Shown here piece after piece: positions 8,888 through 17,713 of a DNA stretch of 45,050 nucleotides. The notes under the pieces were generated by a model that saw only the letters and a list, made by a program, of their open reading frames with translations, did not search any database and was not told the origin of the DNA. A program made the translations under genes and the position numbers. Origin of the DNA: Betaproteobacteria bacterium (GTDB taxonomy: Bacteria; Pseudomonadota; Gammaproteobacteria; Burkholderiales; SG8-41); contig CANJQI010000018.1 of assembly GCA_947476215.1 (NCBI GenBank), positions 1 to 45,050 of the forward strand. The letters are read 5' to 3'. Within the stretch, counting starts at the first letter, position 1. Every line of letters begins with the position of its first letter.

Positions 8888-9862
8888 ATGAAGACCAGAT
8901 TTGTCGCGTTGTCGATGTTGGTTGCGGTGTCGGCGCCGTTTTGTAACCATTTGTTTTCGCAGGGATACCCATCAAAACCTGTGCGACTGGTATTGCCTTC
9001 GCCTCCGGGCGGCGGCACCGACATTACGGCGCGCATCGTGGCGCGTGCGCTCGCGGATGGTCTGGGGGGGCAGGTGGTGGTGGACAATCGAGGTGGCGCC
9101 AGCGGCCGTATCGGCGTTGAACTGGTGGCAAAGTCGCCACCCGATGGCTATGTACTGCTGCTCGGCGGTGTGACGCCGCTCGCGACCATACCGGCGGCAG
9201 TTTCCAATCTCGGGTACGACCCGGTGCGCGACTTTGTGCCTATCAGCATGGTCGCCATCTCGGATTATCTGCTGGTGGCGCATCCGTCCTTGCAGGCAAC
9301 GACGGTCAAGGAACTGATCGCGTTGGCGAGAAGCAGACCCGGGCAGATTAACTTCGCGTCGGTAGGCAATCTTTCCGGCGCGCATGTCGCGGGCGAACTG
9401 CTTAAACAACTCGCGAAGATTGATGTCGTGCATGTGCCCTACAACGGCGGTGCGCCGGCGGTGCGTGCGGTGCTCACCGGTGAAACCTCGTTTTATTTCA
9501 GCAGCGGACCGACGTCCATGCCGTACGTGCAGGCCGGCCGGCTCAGGGCCATTGCCGGCGCGGGCGCAAAGCGTTCCCGGGCTTATCCCAACTTGCCTAC
9601 GATAGCGGAGACCTTGCCCGGGTTTGAAGCAACGCAATGGTACGGGGTGCTCGCGCCTGCGGGGACGCCCGGCGATATCATATCCAGATTGCACGCGGTC
9701 ATCGTCAAGGAAATGAATACACCCGGCGTGGTGCAACAGATTACGGCCACGGGCGCGGATCCCATCGTCAGTAGTTCTTCACAGGAATTTTCCGCATTCA
9801 TGAAAGCCGAGATTGCCAAATGGTCCAAGGTCGCAAAGGCGCGAGGCATTTCCCTGGAGTAA
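8888..9862 (+). CDS. Bug/TctC-type periplasmic solute receptor
   Basis: Binding protein of 324 residues with a signal peptide (MKTRFVALSMLVAVSAP..., cut near FSQG). Family marks: VRLVLPSPPGGGTD, NRGGASG, PDGYVLL, VPYNGGAPAVRA and a C-terminal EFSAFMKAEIAKW. An AGGGGTGG ribosome site precedes ATG 8888. It starts 10 bases after the Moco subunit stop, so it is almost surely co-transcribed with the hydroxylase. This makes it the receptor in the window with the clearest metabolic partner; the ligand could be the hydroxylase substrate (inference). Confidence 0.95.
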   Translation: MKTRFVALSMLVAVSAPFCNHLFSQGYPSKPVRLVLPSPPGGGTDITARIVARALADGLGGQVVVDNRGGASGRIGVELVAKSPPDGYVLLLGGVTPLATIPAAVSNLGYDPVRDFVPISMVAISDYLLVAHPSLQATTVKELIALARSRPGQINFASVGNLSGAHVAGELLKQLAKIDVVHVPYNGGAPAVRAVLTGETSFYFSSGPTSMPYVQAGRLRAIAGAGAKRSRAYPNLPTIAETLPGFEATQWYGVLAPAGTPGDIISRLHAVIVKEMNTPGVVQQITATGADPIVSSSSQEFSAFMKAEIAKWSKVAKARGISLE

Positions 9863-9916
9863 TGAGTGCGGACGATGTATGAGTAACCCTGGAAACGGCA
9901 GTGGACCGTTTGCAAC

Positions 9917-10249
9917 ATGACTAAGAATCGAGACAGGCGCGGAGCATGTGCCGCAATGGTCTGGACACTGGCACTCATGTTCACGCCGATACATGTCATT
10001 GCCCAGACTTTCCCATCCAAGCCCATACGCCTGATAGTTCCGGTAACGCCCGGCGGCGGAACGGACGTGGCCGCGCGCATGCACGACCTGATCGTCAAGG
10101 GGCTCGCCGTGCCCGCCACTGCGCAGCAAATTGCGGCCTCAGGCGCGGACGCCATCAGCAGTTCGCCGGCGGAATTCGCGGCGCTTATCAAGGCCGAGAT
10201 TACGAAGTGGAGCGCGGTGGTGAAGGCGTCTGGTATCGCGGTGGATTAG
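9917..10249 (+). pseudogene. internally deleted Bug receptor gene, frame intact (110 aa)
   Basis: The first 54 residues look like a normal Bug N-terminus: signal peptide ending VIAQ, then PIRLIVPVTPGGGTD and VAARM. The next residues, HDLIVKGLAVPATAQQI, belong to the C-terminal third of the family, and the end (SSPAEFAALIKAEITKW, then ASGIAVD) is also normal. About 200 central residues are missing without loss of frame, so the product would be a small exported protein lacking the ligand cleft. The junction is near base 10080 (GCGCGCATGCACGAC). The ribosome site is weak. It sits between the hydroxylase-linked Bug gene and the amidohydrolase. Probably a deletion remnant; a functional small protein is not excluded. 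Confidence 0.85.
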
Positions 10250-10354
10250 TATCCACCTTCATGTCCGGGACGTGATCAAGTCGCGGCGAATTTACAGCGG
10301 GAAGATAGTCAGCAACGGCAGTATCCGAAGTTACTTTTTGAATAGGAGATTGCA

Positions 10355-11356
10355 ATGTCTTGTGAGATTTGTGGAATAGATGTACACGCGCACGGGGTTC
10401 CGCCGCAGTTCATGGAAACGGTACGTAAGTCATCCCTGGGCGGCGTCAAAGTCGAGGGCGGCAATGGAAAGTACACGGTGACATTCCCCGGCGCCGAGCC
10501 GCTGCGCCCCGTGACCGGTGTGATGGTCGACTTCACGGAACGCTTGAACTGGATGGATGGCCAGGGCTTGCAACACCAGTTGATTGCGCCGTGGTTGGAC
10601 GTGCATGGTCAGGAATTGCCTGCCGCCCAGGGCCAGGAGTGGGTTAGTGAACTCAACAACGCGATGGCGGAGCAAGTGTCGAACTCGGGCGGACGTCTGC
10701 GTGCCTACGCCACGCTGCATCTTGCGGATCCCGCGGCGGCGGCGCGCGAACTTGCACGCGCCAACAGCAAACTCGGCATGACGGGCAGCATGCTGCCGAC
10801 GTTTTTTCCACAGGGCGATCTGGCCGACGCGAAGTACGACGCGGTGTGGGAAGCAGCTCAATCGCTGGACATGCCCATTGTGCTGCATCCGACCACGGAC
10901 AGCCCGTCGGGCTGCATGTTCGACGCCATACCCAGGCTCAAAGGCATATACGGGCGGACGCTGGACACCACGGTGGTCGCCGCGCAGTTGATCATGGGTG
11001 GCGTGTTCGATCGTTTCCCCAAGCTGCGCATGGTGCTGGTGCATGGCGGCGGCTATCTGCCTTATCAGGTCGGACGGCTGGATCGCGAATACACCGGACC
11101 TACCGGCCTGTCCGCATCCGAATACGTGAAACGCTTCTACTTCGACACATGCCTGATGTCGCCGCAGGCACTGCGCATGCTGTTCGATCTCGTCGGTAAC
11201 GGGCGGGTGATGCTGGGTTCGGATTACGCAGCGACTTCGGTGGAACGTAAGTCGCCGAAGCTGACCGCGGCGCTCGACGCGACTGGCATAGATGCGGAAG
11301 GGCGCAAAAAGGTGGTGCGCGGCAACGCCGAATCCATTTTCAAGATCGGGAAGTAG
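10355..11356 (+). CDS. amidohydrolase family 2 protein (ACMSD-like)
   Basis: Metal-dependent TIM-barrel enzyme of the family of aminocarboxymuconate-semialdehyde decarboxylase and related non-oxidative decarboxylases and hydrolases, 333 residues. Metal and active-site residues in order: His11 and His13 (DVHAH), His178 (VLHPT), His230 (LVHGGG) and Asp290 (GSDYA). TAGGAGA precedes ATG 10355. It is the last plus-strand gene of the hydroxylase region and ends at the terminator at 11379. A decarboxylase or hydrolase after a ring hydroxylase fits aromatic or heterocycle breakdown, but the substrate is unknown. Confidence 0.92.
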   Translation: MSCEICGIDVHAHGVPPQFMETVRKSSLGGVKVEGGNGKYTVTFPGAEPLRPVTGVMVDFTERLNWMDGQGLQHQLIAPWLDVHGQELPAAQGQEWVSELNNAMAEQVSNSGGRLRAYATLHLADPAAAARELARANSKLGMTGSMLPTFFPQGDLADAKYDAVWEAAQSLDMPIVLHPTTDSPSGCMFDAIPRLKGIYGRTLDTTVVAAQLIMGGVFDRFPKLRMVLVHGGGYLPYQVGRLDREYTGPTGLSASEYVKRFYFDTCLMSPQALRMLFDLVGNGRVMLGSDYAATSVERKSPKLTAALDATGIDAEGRKKVVRGNAESIFKIGK

Positions 11357-11378
11357 CCGCGCGCGGGGCGCACAGGCA

Positions 11379-11409
11379 GGCAGCCGGTGCCGCCGGTTGC
11401 CTACTTTTT
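11379..11409. terminator. bidirectional intrinsic terminator
   Basis: Nine-base stem (11379-11387 with 11393-11401; one G-T pair), 5-base loop, then TAC and five T residues on the plus strand. It lies 22 bases after the amidohydrolase stop and overlaps the stop of the minus-strand EthD-like gene, so it can end both convergent transcripts, although the minus side lacks a clear T tract. Confidence 0.75.
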
Positions 11410-12030
11410 AGCGCGCAGCACGATCTGCCGCCAGTACGGGGTGTAGGTGTTGATCAGATCCAGATAGCGGATGGAATTCTTGAACGGCGCCGGACTGACT
11501 ACGACGTGGTCGGCGTTGGTCTTGAATTCCGCGATGGCAAAGTATTCGCCCGGCGTTTCCACGCCGCGAAAAAACCGCAGCTGCGACAGTCCTGGATTTC
11601 CATCGAAATTGGCGCGTAGTCCGGCGAGCATCTGCTTTTCCGCCGGCTTCGGCGCATTGCGGAAGCGCAGCACCATCAGGCGTATCACCGGGCCTGCGTC
11701 GCCCATGTTGGCCTGGCCTGGATAAATCTGGTCGCCGGTGAAGCGATAGCGGCCGAGCACCTTGGTGCGCAGACGATGCGTCCAGTTGGATACGCCTTGA
11801 CCGGTGGCCTTGCTGTAATCGGGATTGCGCTGCGCAGCCTTGAGGCTGGTGAGGTCGTATAACGCAATGTAGCGCGGGAAGCCCGACTGGCAAACGTAAC
11901 GTCCTCCGGTCTCGAATTCCTTGAGCGCCATGCGCTCCGGTACGTGCTCGGTATCGTACCAATCCTGAAACTCCTCTTCGAATCCGGCGGGCGGTTCCAT
12001 CATTGCCACCAGCAGGCCTTTTGGGTTCAT
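11401..12030 (-). CDS. EthD-like dimeric alpha/beta-barrel protein
   Basis: A 209-residue cytoplasmic protein with two ferredoxin-like halves. The first has the WYDTEHVPERM signature (about 24-34) shared by EthD-type and muconolactone-isomerase-like barrels; the second half (about 115-180) repeats the fold (VIRLMVLRF ... YFAIAEFK). Family members assist ring breakdown or bind small aromatic products; no catalytic residue can be assigned. GGAGA precedes ATG 12030. It is the last gene of the minus-strand operon Bug - PrpD - Bug - EthD, 84 bases behind the second Bug gene. Confidence 0.8.
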   Translation of the reverse strand: MNPKGLLVAMMEPPAGFEEEFQDWYDTEHVPERMALKEFETGGRYVCQSGFPRYIALYDLTSLKAAQRNPDYSKATGQGVSNWTHRLRTKVLGRYRFTGDQIYPGQANMGDAGPVIRLMVLRFRNAPKPAEKQMLAGLRANFDGNPGLSQLRFFRGVETPGEYFAIAEFKTNADHVVVSPAPFKNSIRYLDLINTYTPYWRQIVLRAKK

Positions 12031-12114
12031 TGTTTTTTCTCCGTATTTTGGGGATGTGAATAATCGGGAGACCGGATATTACACGCGGGGTTATCCGTTT
12101 TCAATTTCAATCGG

Positions 12115-13104
12115 CTAGTTGAGTTTGATACCCGAGGTTTTCAGGAATTTCTCCCACTTGTCGATTTCTTTTAAATACAAGGTTTTGAACTGCGCCTGGC
12201 TATTGGGAGGTGCGGCTTCAGCGCCATCGGCCGCCAGCTTGTCCTTGATTTCCTGCGTGTTCGCTATCTGGCTCAGATCGCGATTGAACGCTGCAAGTAT
12301 CGCGGGCGGCACGCCGACGGGCGTGTATAGCGCATACATGTTGTCGAGTTCGTAGCCGGGGACGCCGGATTCGGCGATCGTAGGCAGGTTGGGAAAGAGC
12401 TGCATGCGGTTACGGCTCGACACGGCGAGCGCCTTCAGCTTGCCGCTGCGCGTATGCGGCGCGGCGGCAATGCCGTTGGAAAACAGCATCTGTATCTGTC
12501 CACCTACCGCATCGACCAGCGCCGGTCCTATGCCTTTGTAGGGTATGTGCACCATTTTTACGCCTACCATTGCATTTAGGAGTTCGATGCCCAGGTGGAT
12601 GACGGACCCGGTGCCCGACGATCCGTAGTTGAGCGCGCCGGGTTTGCTCTTGGCGTAGGCTATCAGTTCCTGCACGGAATTGACCGGGATCGTGGCATTT
12701 ACCACCACCAGATAAGGCTGCGATGTCAACTGCACGACCGCATCAAAGGTTGTGCGTATGTCGTAGGAAACGGCGTGCTGCGCGCCTATCATGATGAAGG
12801 AATTGCCGGAGATGATGACCGTGTAGCCGTCGGGCGTGGCCTGCGCGAGGGTGTTCATCGACACGATACCCGCGCCACCGGAGCGATTGTCCACTACTAC
12901 ATTGGCATTCCATCGCTCGGACAGCTTGTGAACCAGCATGCGCGCCACCAGGTCCGTGCCGCCGCCCGGCGCCGCGCCGACCAGCACGCGCACGGGCTTG
13001 TTCGGGAAATTTCCCGGCAGCCGGGCGTTTTGCTGGGCGTACGCAGCCGTGAACACGCACGCCATGAGGGTTGCGCCTGTCAACGTTTTGGTGATCGCAT
13101 GCAT
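12115..13104 (-). CDS. Bug/TctC-type periplasmic solute receptor
   Basis: Receptor of 329 residues with signal peptide (MHAITKTLTGATLMACVF, cut after AAYAQ). Marks: VRVLVGAAPGGGTD, NRSGGAG, PDGYTVI, IPYKGIGPALVDA. The C-terminus is unusual for the set (ends FLKTSGIKLN; SQAQFKTL replaces the common TPEQFAA). The PrpD stop lies only 2 bases before its start, so the two genes are translationally coupled in one operon. Confidence 0.95.
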   Translation of the reverse strand: MHAITKTLTGATLMACVFTAAYAQQNARLPGNFPNKPVRVLVGAAPGGGTDLVARMLVHKLSERWNANVVVDNRSGGAGIVSMNTLAQATPDGYTVIISGNSFIMIGAQHAVSYDIRTTFDAVVQLTSQPYLVVVNATIPVNSVQELIAYAKSKPGALNYGSSGTGSVIHLGIELLNAMVGVKMVHIPYKGIGPALVDAVGGQIQMLFSNGIAAAPHTRSGKLKALAVSSRNRMQLFPNLPTIAESGVPGYELDNMYALYTPVGVPPAILAAFNRDLSQIANTQEIKDKLAADGAEAAPPNSQAQFKTLYLKEIDKWEKFLKTSGIKLN

Positions 13105-13106
13105 GA

Positions 13107-14471
13107 TTATTTCCTGACCATCAGTTCAACCAGCTTCGATACGTCATCCAGTTGCTCAAGATTCAGTACCATACGGAGTATTTTATCGGTTGTTTCCTGA
13201 TCCGCCGCGACGCCCGCAAGCCCGCGAAACTTTCCTTCAAACTCCTCGCGGCTGAGCGGGTTTTCTGCGAGTCCCTTGCAGTATTCGACTTTCTGTTCGT
13301 AGACTTTGCCGCTCTTGAGTTTCACGGTTATCAGCGAGCCGCGCTTCCACGCTTCCTTTTCCATGTCCGGATTTACTTCCATACGGACCTTGGCCGCCAG
13401 ATTCAGTATCCGTGGATTGCGCACGTTGGCATCTGTGTAGTCGGTAAATCCGTTGGTTCCGGTAATCAGGGTCAACGCCAGGCTGAAAGGCGCGCTGAAC
13501 TGCGCGCTCGTGATATCCGTGACCTTGGCATCGACATGGTAGCGCGAATTGCTGTTGGTCCCCATCACGATTTCGGCAATGTTGTCTTCCCGCACATCGT
13601 CATGCGCCGCCATGATCATGCGCAAGCCGTCCAACCCGGAATGCATGGCGCCGCACGAACAGTAGAATTTGAAGCCCTGCCCCATGACGACCTTGAAGTC
13701 CTTGCCGAGATCATCGGTGATTTCGTTCAAGCGGTAGCTGTCCGAGAATGCATGGCAGAAACCATGTTTGCCTTCGAGGATGGTGGGCGGTCCGGTGATG
13801 CCTTTTTTTGCGATCAGTGCGGAGCGCAATCCTCCGTGTGCCGCCATACCCGCATGCATGCGCTTGATGCTGCCGCCGTTCTGATCGTACTCCTTGGTGC
13901 CCGACGAATGGCTGCCGGCGATGGACAGCGCATTGACCATGAGGTCCGGGTCAAAGCCGAGAATTTTCCCGCCGGCCGCGGCGGCGCCGAACGGCCCCGA
14001 TATCGACGTGTGGGCATGGAAACCGCGGTCCGAGCACGACGGTGTAATCGCGCGGTTGATGCGTCCCATGACTTCATACCCCGCGACCACCGCGGCCAGT
14101 ACGTCCTTGCCCGACGCATGCTCGCGTTCGCCCATCGCGAGCGAGGATGGAACCACGATGCACCCCGGATGCGATTCTCCAGGCAGATAGTGATCGTCAA
14201 TTTCGAAACCATGTCCGAAACTGCTGTTGGCGAAGACGGCGTTTTCGACCTTGGTTTTGTGGCCGTAATAGGCGACCGTGCTTTCCTCCTTGCAATCGCC
14301 CCAGTCGCGCACATAGTCATATATGATTTTGCTCCATGGCAGCGTTGCGCATGCGATCATGATGCCGACCTGATCGAGCACCAGGTCTTTTGCCCGTGCA
14401 ACCACGTTTTTGGGCAGGTTGTCGAATTTCAGTTCACTGACGAATCTTGCGAGGTCGCGACTTTCGTTCAT
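13107..14471 (-). CDS. MmgE/PrpD family protein
   Basis: Cytoplasmic protein of 454 residues in the family of 2-methylcitrate dehydratase and cis-aconitate decarboxylase. Visible marks: the N-terminal helical domain (ARFVSELKFDNLP, AKDLVLDQVG), HGFEIDDH (about 87-94), the SGTKEYDQNGG segment and the KFYCSCGAMHSGLDG region. GGAGAAC precedes ATG 14471. It is sandwiched between two Bug genes in one operon (65 bases from the upstream one, 2 from the downstream one), which points to a polycarboxylic acid taken up from outside. Whether it dehydrates or decarboxylates cannot be told. Confidence 0.93.
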   Translation of the reverse strand: MNESRDLARFVSELKFDNLPKNVVARAKDLVLDQVGIMIACATLPWSKIIYDYVRDWGDCKEESTVAYYGHKTKVENAVFANSSFGHGFEIDDHYLPGESHPGCIVVPSSLAMGEREHASGKDVLAAVVAGYEVMGRINRAITPSCSDRGFHAHTSISGPFGAAAAGGKILGFDPDLMVNALSIAGSHSSGTKEYDQNGGSIKRMHAGMAAHGGLRSALIAKKGITGPPTILEGKHGFCHAFSDSYRLNEITDDLGKDFKVVMGQGFKFYCSCGAMHSGLDGLRMIMAAHDDVREDNIAEIVMGTNSNSRYHVDAKVTDITSAQFSAPFSLALTLITGTNGFTDYTDANVRNPRILNLAAKVRMEVNPDMEKEAWKRGSLITVKLKSGKVYEQKVEYCKGLAENPLSREEFEGKFRGLAGVAADQETTDKILRMVLNLEQLDDVSKLVELMVRK

Positions 14472-14536
14472 GTGTTCTCCATGAGTTGTTGTGGATAATG
14501 CCGGCGCTGATTCTTGCAGGCCGCTCTGTGCAAAGA

Positions 14537-15496
14537 CTACTCGCCGCGTATTCCCTTATCGCGGATTACCTTGCCCCAGATGCGCAGATCATTGCTGACA
14601 GTCGCTGCCAGCTGCTCGGGTGTGCTGCCGACAACTTCCACGCCGGTCTGAAACAGTTTGTCCCTTGCATTGGGTGTATTGATGTAGCGCACGATCTCCT
14701 GGTTGAGCTTGCTGATGACGGTCGCCGGCGTTCCCATCGGCGCGAACAGGCCGTAAGTTGATGCCGCGACATAACCGGGGACGACGGATGTCACGGTAGG
14801 CAGGCCGGGGGCAAGCGCGGTGGGCCGGGCGCTGGCGACGGCCAACGCCCGCAGGCGGCCGGACTCGATATGCTGCGTGGCGGAACCGGCATTTGAGAAC
14901 ATCAGCGGGACTTCGCCGGAGACCAGCGCGTTGAGCGCAGGGCCGTTACCAGAGTAGGGGATGCGCACGATATCCACGCCTGCCATTGCCTTGAACAATT
15001 CGCCCGCGAGGTGCGTCGGTGCGCCCGACGTGCTGGAGCCATAGTTGAGTTTCCCGGGATGCGTTTTTGCCAATGTAATCAAGTCCTTGACGGATCTTGC
15101 GGGGAGCGAGGCGTGCACCAGTATCAAGGTTGGCGAAGTCGTCAGCAGTGAGATCGGCGCAAAATCCTTCGGCACATCATAGGTCGGTTTGTCCATGAGC
15201 AGCGGCGCGAGCCAGAAACTCGTGCCGTTGATCAGCAACGTATAGCCATCGGGTGCCGCCTGTGCAACGCTGACGCCGATCAGCGCCGTCGAGCGATTAT
15301 CCACGATCATCTGTTGTCCTATGGTCGGTGACAGCCCATTAGCGATCAGGCGCGAGACGAAATCCGTTCCGCCGCCTGCTGAAGCGGTGACGATGCGTAT
15401 CGGTTTGGCTGGATAGGTCTGCGCGAATGTGACATTTACGCAGGCAAACAAACATCCAGCCGCAAACATTGCAGAAACCAGAATAACTGACAACAT
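14537..15496 (-). CDS. Bug/TctC-type receptor, short-loop type
   Basis: Receptor of 319 residues with signal peptide (MLSVILVSAMFAAGC..., cut after TFAQ). It belongs to the short-loop group in this window: IRIVTASAGGGTDF replaces the usual VPxxPGGxxD, and the loop after NR is NRSTALIG rather than NRxGAGGxxG. Further marks: PDGYTLL, IPYSGNGPALNA, TPEQLAATVS. AAGGAGAAG precedes ATG 15496. It appears to be the first gene of the four-gene operon with PrpD. Confidence 0.95.
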   Translation of the reverse strand: MLSVILVSAMFAAGCLFACVNVTFAQTYPAKPIRIVTASAGGGTDFVSRLIANGLSPTIGQQMIVDNRSTALIGVSVAQAAPDGYTLLINGTSFWLAPLLMDKPTYDVPKDFAPISLLTTSPTLILVHASLPARSVKDLITLAKTHPGKLNYGSSTSGAPTHLAGELFKAMAGVDIVRIPYSGNGPALNALVSGEVPLMFSNAGSATQHIESGRLRALAVASARPTALAPGLPTVTSVVPGYVAASTYGLFAPMGTPATVISKLNQEIVRYINTPNARDKLFQTGVEVVGSTPEQLAATVSNDLRIWGKVIRDKGIRGE

Positions 15497-15713
15497 TACT
15501 TCTCCTTGTGATTGCGAGGGACTCCATTCGCGCCATGGTCAGGCACGAGCGCTGTACGGTCACGCCGGGTTTGCCATTTGAAGATTTAGCCATACGCAGC
15601 GCGAACGGGAATATCTCGCGTTGAACGAGGTTATGTCAACAACCTTGCACCAAAACAGACTATTGGAACGATACGCGATACGGGAATCCCGGTTGAACAT
15701 TCAAAACGCCCGA

Positions 15714-16328
15714 TTATTCCGTTCCGTTGCGATTCTGCTTTGAGGTCTCCGCCAGACTCATTGTGCTGTCAAGCATGTATTCAAGGAGTGACGCGCCGCG
15801 GGTTGCCACAGGTTCGCCAAAGCTGACGTATCCGCGACCGCGCAGCGCCATTTCTTCAAGTCGCAGTACCGTTTTCCGGCCCTGCTCGTCCGTCACGTAG
15901 GTGCCGTTTGCACTCGGGTCTACGAGGATAAGCTTTTCGCGCCGGCGCTCAATTCGCGCATGTGCGCGGGAAGCCTTGCGGCTGGAAACCACCACGGAAC
16001 TCGCGCGGTCGCGACCGAACGTTACGTGCCTGGACTGCACGTCAAATTCTATGGCTTTGCCGCCGTAGGTCAATCTAGCCAGTTCTTGTCCGCCCGGTTC
16101 GTTCATAACGCCTGTAAGCATGGTGGTGATGTTTTCATCGTCCTGCCAGATTCCTTCATAAATGGTCTCAACGTGACTCATGCCGCGCAGCGACAGGCTG
16201 TTGAGTTTGCGCATGTGCAGCGTGTGCGGCTTGCCAAGAGTTCTGGCATCCTTGGGAATAGAGCATTCCGCCCGGCGAAGAAGATACATTGCCTCTACCG
16301 TCTTGCCCAAATAGGTTATTGAAGCCAT
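15714..16328 (-). CDS. FHA-domain protein with a cyclase-like N-terminal tail
   Basis: A 204-residue cytoplasmic protein. The C-terminal FHA domain (phosphothreonine-binding) has the signature residues GR at 105, SRAHARIE (about 120-127) and DPSANGT (137-143). The stretch before it, LSLRGMSHVETIYEGIWQ, resembles the end of class III adenylate/guanylate cyclase domains, which in some proteobacteria are fused to FHA domains; no metal-binding Asp or cyclase core is present. ATG 16328 is used, although no good ribosome site is seen and a longer TTG-started frame to 16406 exists. It may be a truncated cyclase-FHA gene or a stand-alone adaptor. No Ser/Thr kinase is in the window. Confidence 0.75.
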   Translation of the reverse strand: MASITYLGKTVEAMYLLRRAECSIPKDARTLGKPHTLHMRKLNSLSLRGMSHVETIYEGIWQDDENITTMLTGVMNEPGGQELARLTYGGKAIEFDVQSRHVTFGRDRASSVVVSSRKASRAHARIERRREKLILVDPSANGTYVTDEQGRKTVLRLEEMALRGRGYVSFGEPVATRGASLLEYMLDSTMSLAETSKQNRNGTE

Positions 16329-16738
16329 GGCGTGCAAATCAGTTGATGCGCAGCAGCAGCAATGCCTGCACCATCGACGGATGGCAGGATCGCGTAGGCC
16401 ATGCAATAGTTGTAAGTTCCATGCGTCATAACGCAGCGCAGCGTGATCGCGGTTGATCTACGGCTGGTAAAGGCGATTGGCGGTCAACCTTGAGCAAGAT
16501 GGACGGAGGAAAATACAGCCTTCCCTCTGTGGACCGTTTGAAGAATAGACTATTTCGTGGCGTGACTGTTTCGTCGTGCGCCGCTCGAATATTGTCTTAT
16601 CTATTTGATATATATGGGTTTGTTGTCGCAGTTCGATGCACGCATTTGGAGCTTCAGTATTCCTTGTCTCGATGCTGCGACCTTATGCGTGCGTCTTGCC
16701 TACGCAGCCAAATTCAGGCAGCTAACGACCGGCGTGCG
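16329..16738. other. 410-base intergenic stretch, no gene recognised
   Basis: No coding frame here resembles a known family on either strand. Base use changes to AT-rich around 16590-16625 (run of TTTGATATATATGGG), unlike the flanking GC-rich genes. It lies upstream of the FHA gene and downstream of a Bug gene on the same strand, so it may hold the FHA promoter, and possibly the vanished 5' part of a cyclase gene. Confidence 0.5.
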
Positions 16739-17713
16739 TTACTCCGCGCGCACCCCGAGTTCCTGGACCACCTTGCGCCAACGTGGCACCTCATCGGCAA
16801 TCAGCTTGCGTAAAGGTTCGGGTGGACTGCCGACAGGCTCGCCGCCATCCTCGACCAGAATCTTGGTGATAATGGGAGACCTGCTGACCCGCGCAAGTTC
16901 TTCACTCAACTTGTTGATGATGGGCGCAGGGGTGCCGGCCGGCGCGGCCCATCCTTGCCAGGTGGAAACGTCGAAGCCGCGCAGACCGGATTCCGCTATG
17001 GTCGGCAATTCCGGAAGTACCGATGATCGTTCGGTGCTGCTTACTCCGAGTACGCGCAATCTGCCCGACTTTACGTGCGGCAACGTGGCCACGACATTGC
17101 CGAAAAACAGGTGTATTTGTCCGGACAGGGTATCGAGCATGGCCTGGGCTGTGCCCTTGTAGGAAACGATCGTAACCTTGATGCGTGCCGCATCCGCAAA
17201 GTACGCCGTCGCAAGATGCGTGGAGCCTCCGGTGGTAACGCCCATGTTCAGCGCGCCGGGCTTTGCCCTGGCAAGCGCAATCAGGTTCTGGATTGATCTC
17301 AATGGCAATGACGGATGCGCGAGCACCAGGTATGGTGCGCGCGACATCAGCGAAATCGGCGCGAAATCCGCGACCGCATCGTAGGTCAGGTTCTGGTGCA
17401 GCGCGGGCGCTATCGTGAAAGTGGGGGACACTGCAAGCAAGGTATAACCGTCGGGCGCGGACTTGGCGGTATACGCGTAAGCAATGGTGCCGCCGCCTCC
17501 GGTACGGTTCTCGACCACGAACTGGCGCTTCATGTTTTCACTCATTTTCTGCGCGAACATGCGTGTCTGGGCATCCGCGCCTCCGCCTGCCGCAAATGCC
17601 ACGATGACGCGCACCGGCTTGTTGGGATAGTCGGCAGTTCCCTGTCCGAATGACAAACCGCAGGCCAGCGATGCCGCCGCAGCAACAAAGATTCGTATTT
17701 TATGGATTCTCAT
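16739..17713 (-). CDS. Bug/TctC-type periplasmic solute receptor
   Basis: Receptor of 324 residues with signal peptide (MRIHKIRIFVAAAASLACG, cut near LSFGQG). Marks: VRVIVAFAAGGGAD, NRTGGGG, PDGYTLL, VSYKGTAQAMLDT. The C-terminus differs from its relatives: SPPEPLRKLIADEVPRW in place of TPEQFAAFIKAEIAKW. It stands alone, with the exported thioredoxin-like gene divergent upstream and a gene-poor stretch downstream. Confidence 0.95.
   Translation of the reverse strand: MRIHKIRIFVAAAASLACGLSFGQGTADYPNKPVRVIVAFAAGGGADAQTRMFAQKMSENMKRQFVVENRTGGGGTIAYAYTAKSAPDGYTLLAVSPTFTIAPALHQNLTYDAVADFAPISLMSRAPYLVLAHPSLPLRSIQNLIALARAKPGALNMGVTTGGSTHLATAYFADAARIKVTIVSYKGTAQAMLDTLSGQIHLFFGNVVATLPHVKSGRLRVLGVSSTERSSVLPELPTIAESGLRGFDVSTWQGWAAPAGTPAPIINKLSEELARVSRSPIITKILVEDGGEPVGSPPEPLRKLIADEVPRWRKVVQELGVRAE

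Noticed and set aside
13152-14498. Long open frame (448 codons) on the plus strand
   Set aside because: Antisense to the MmgE/PrpD gene, no domain, Arg/Ala/His-rich composition typical of a shadow.
16490-16813. Plus-strand frame of 107 codons
   Set aside because: Runs into the antisense of a Bug gene, no ribosome site, no family resemblance.
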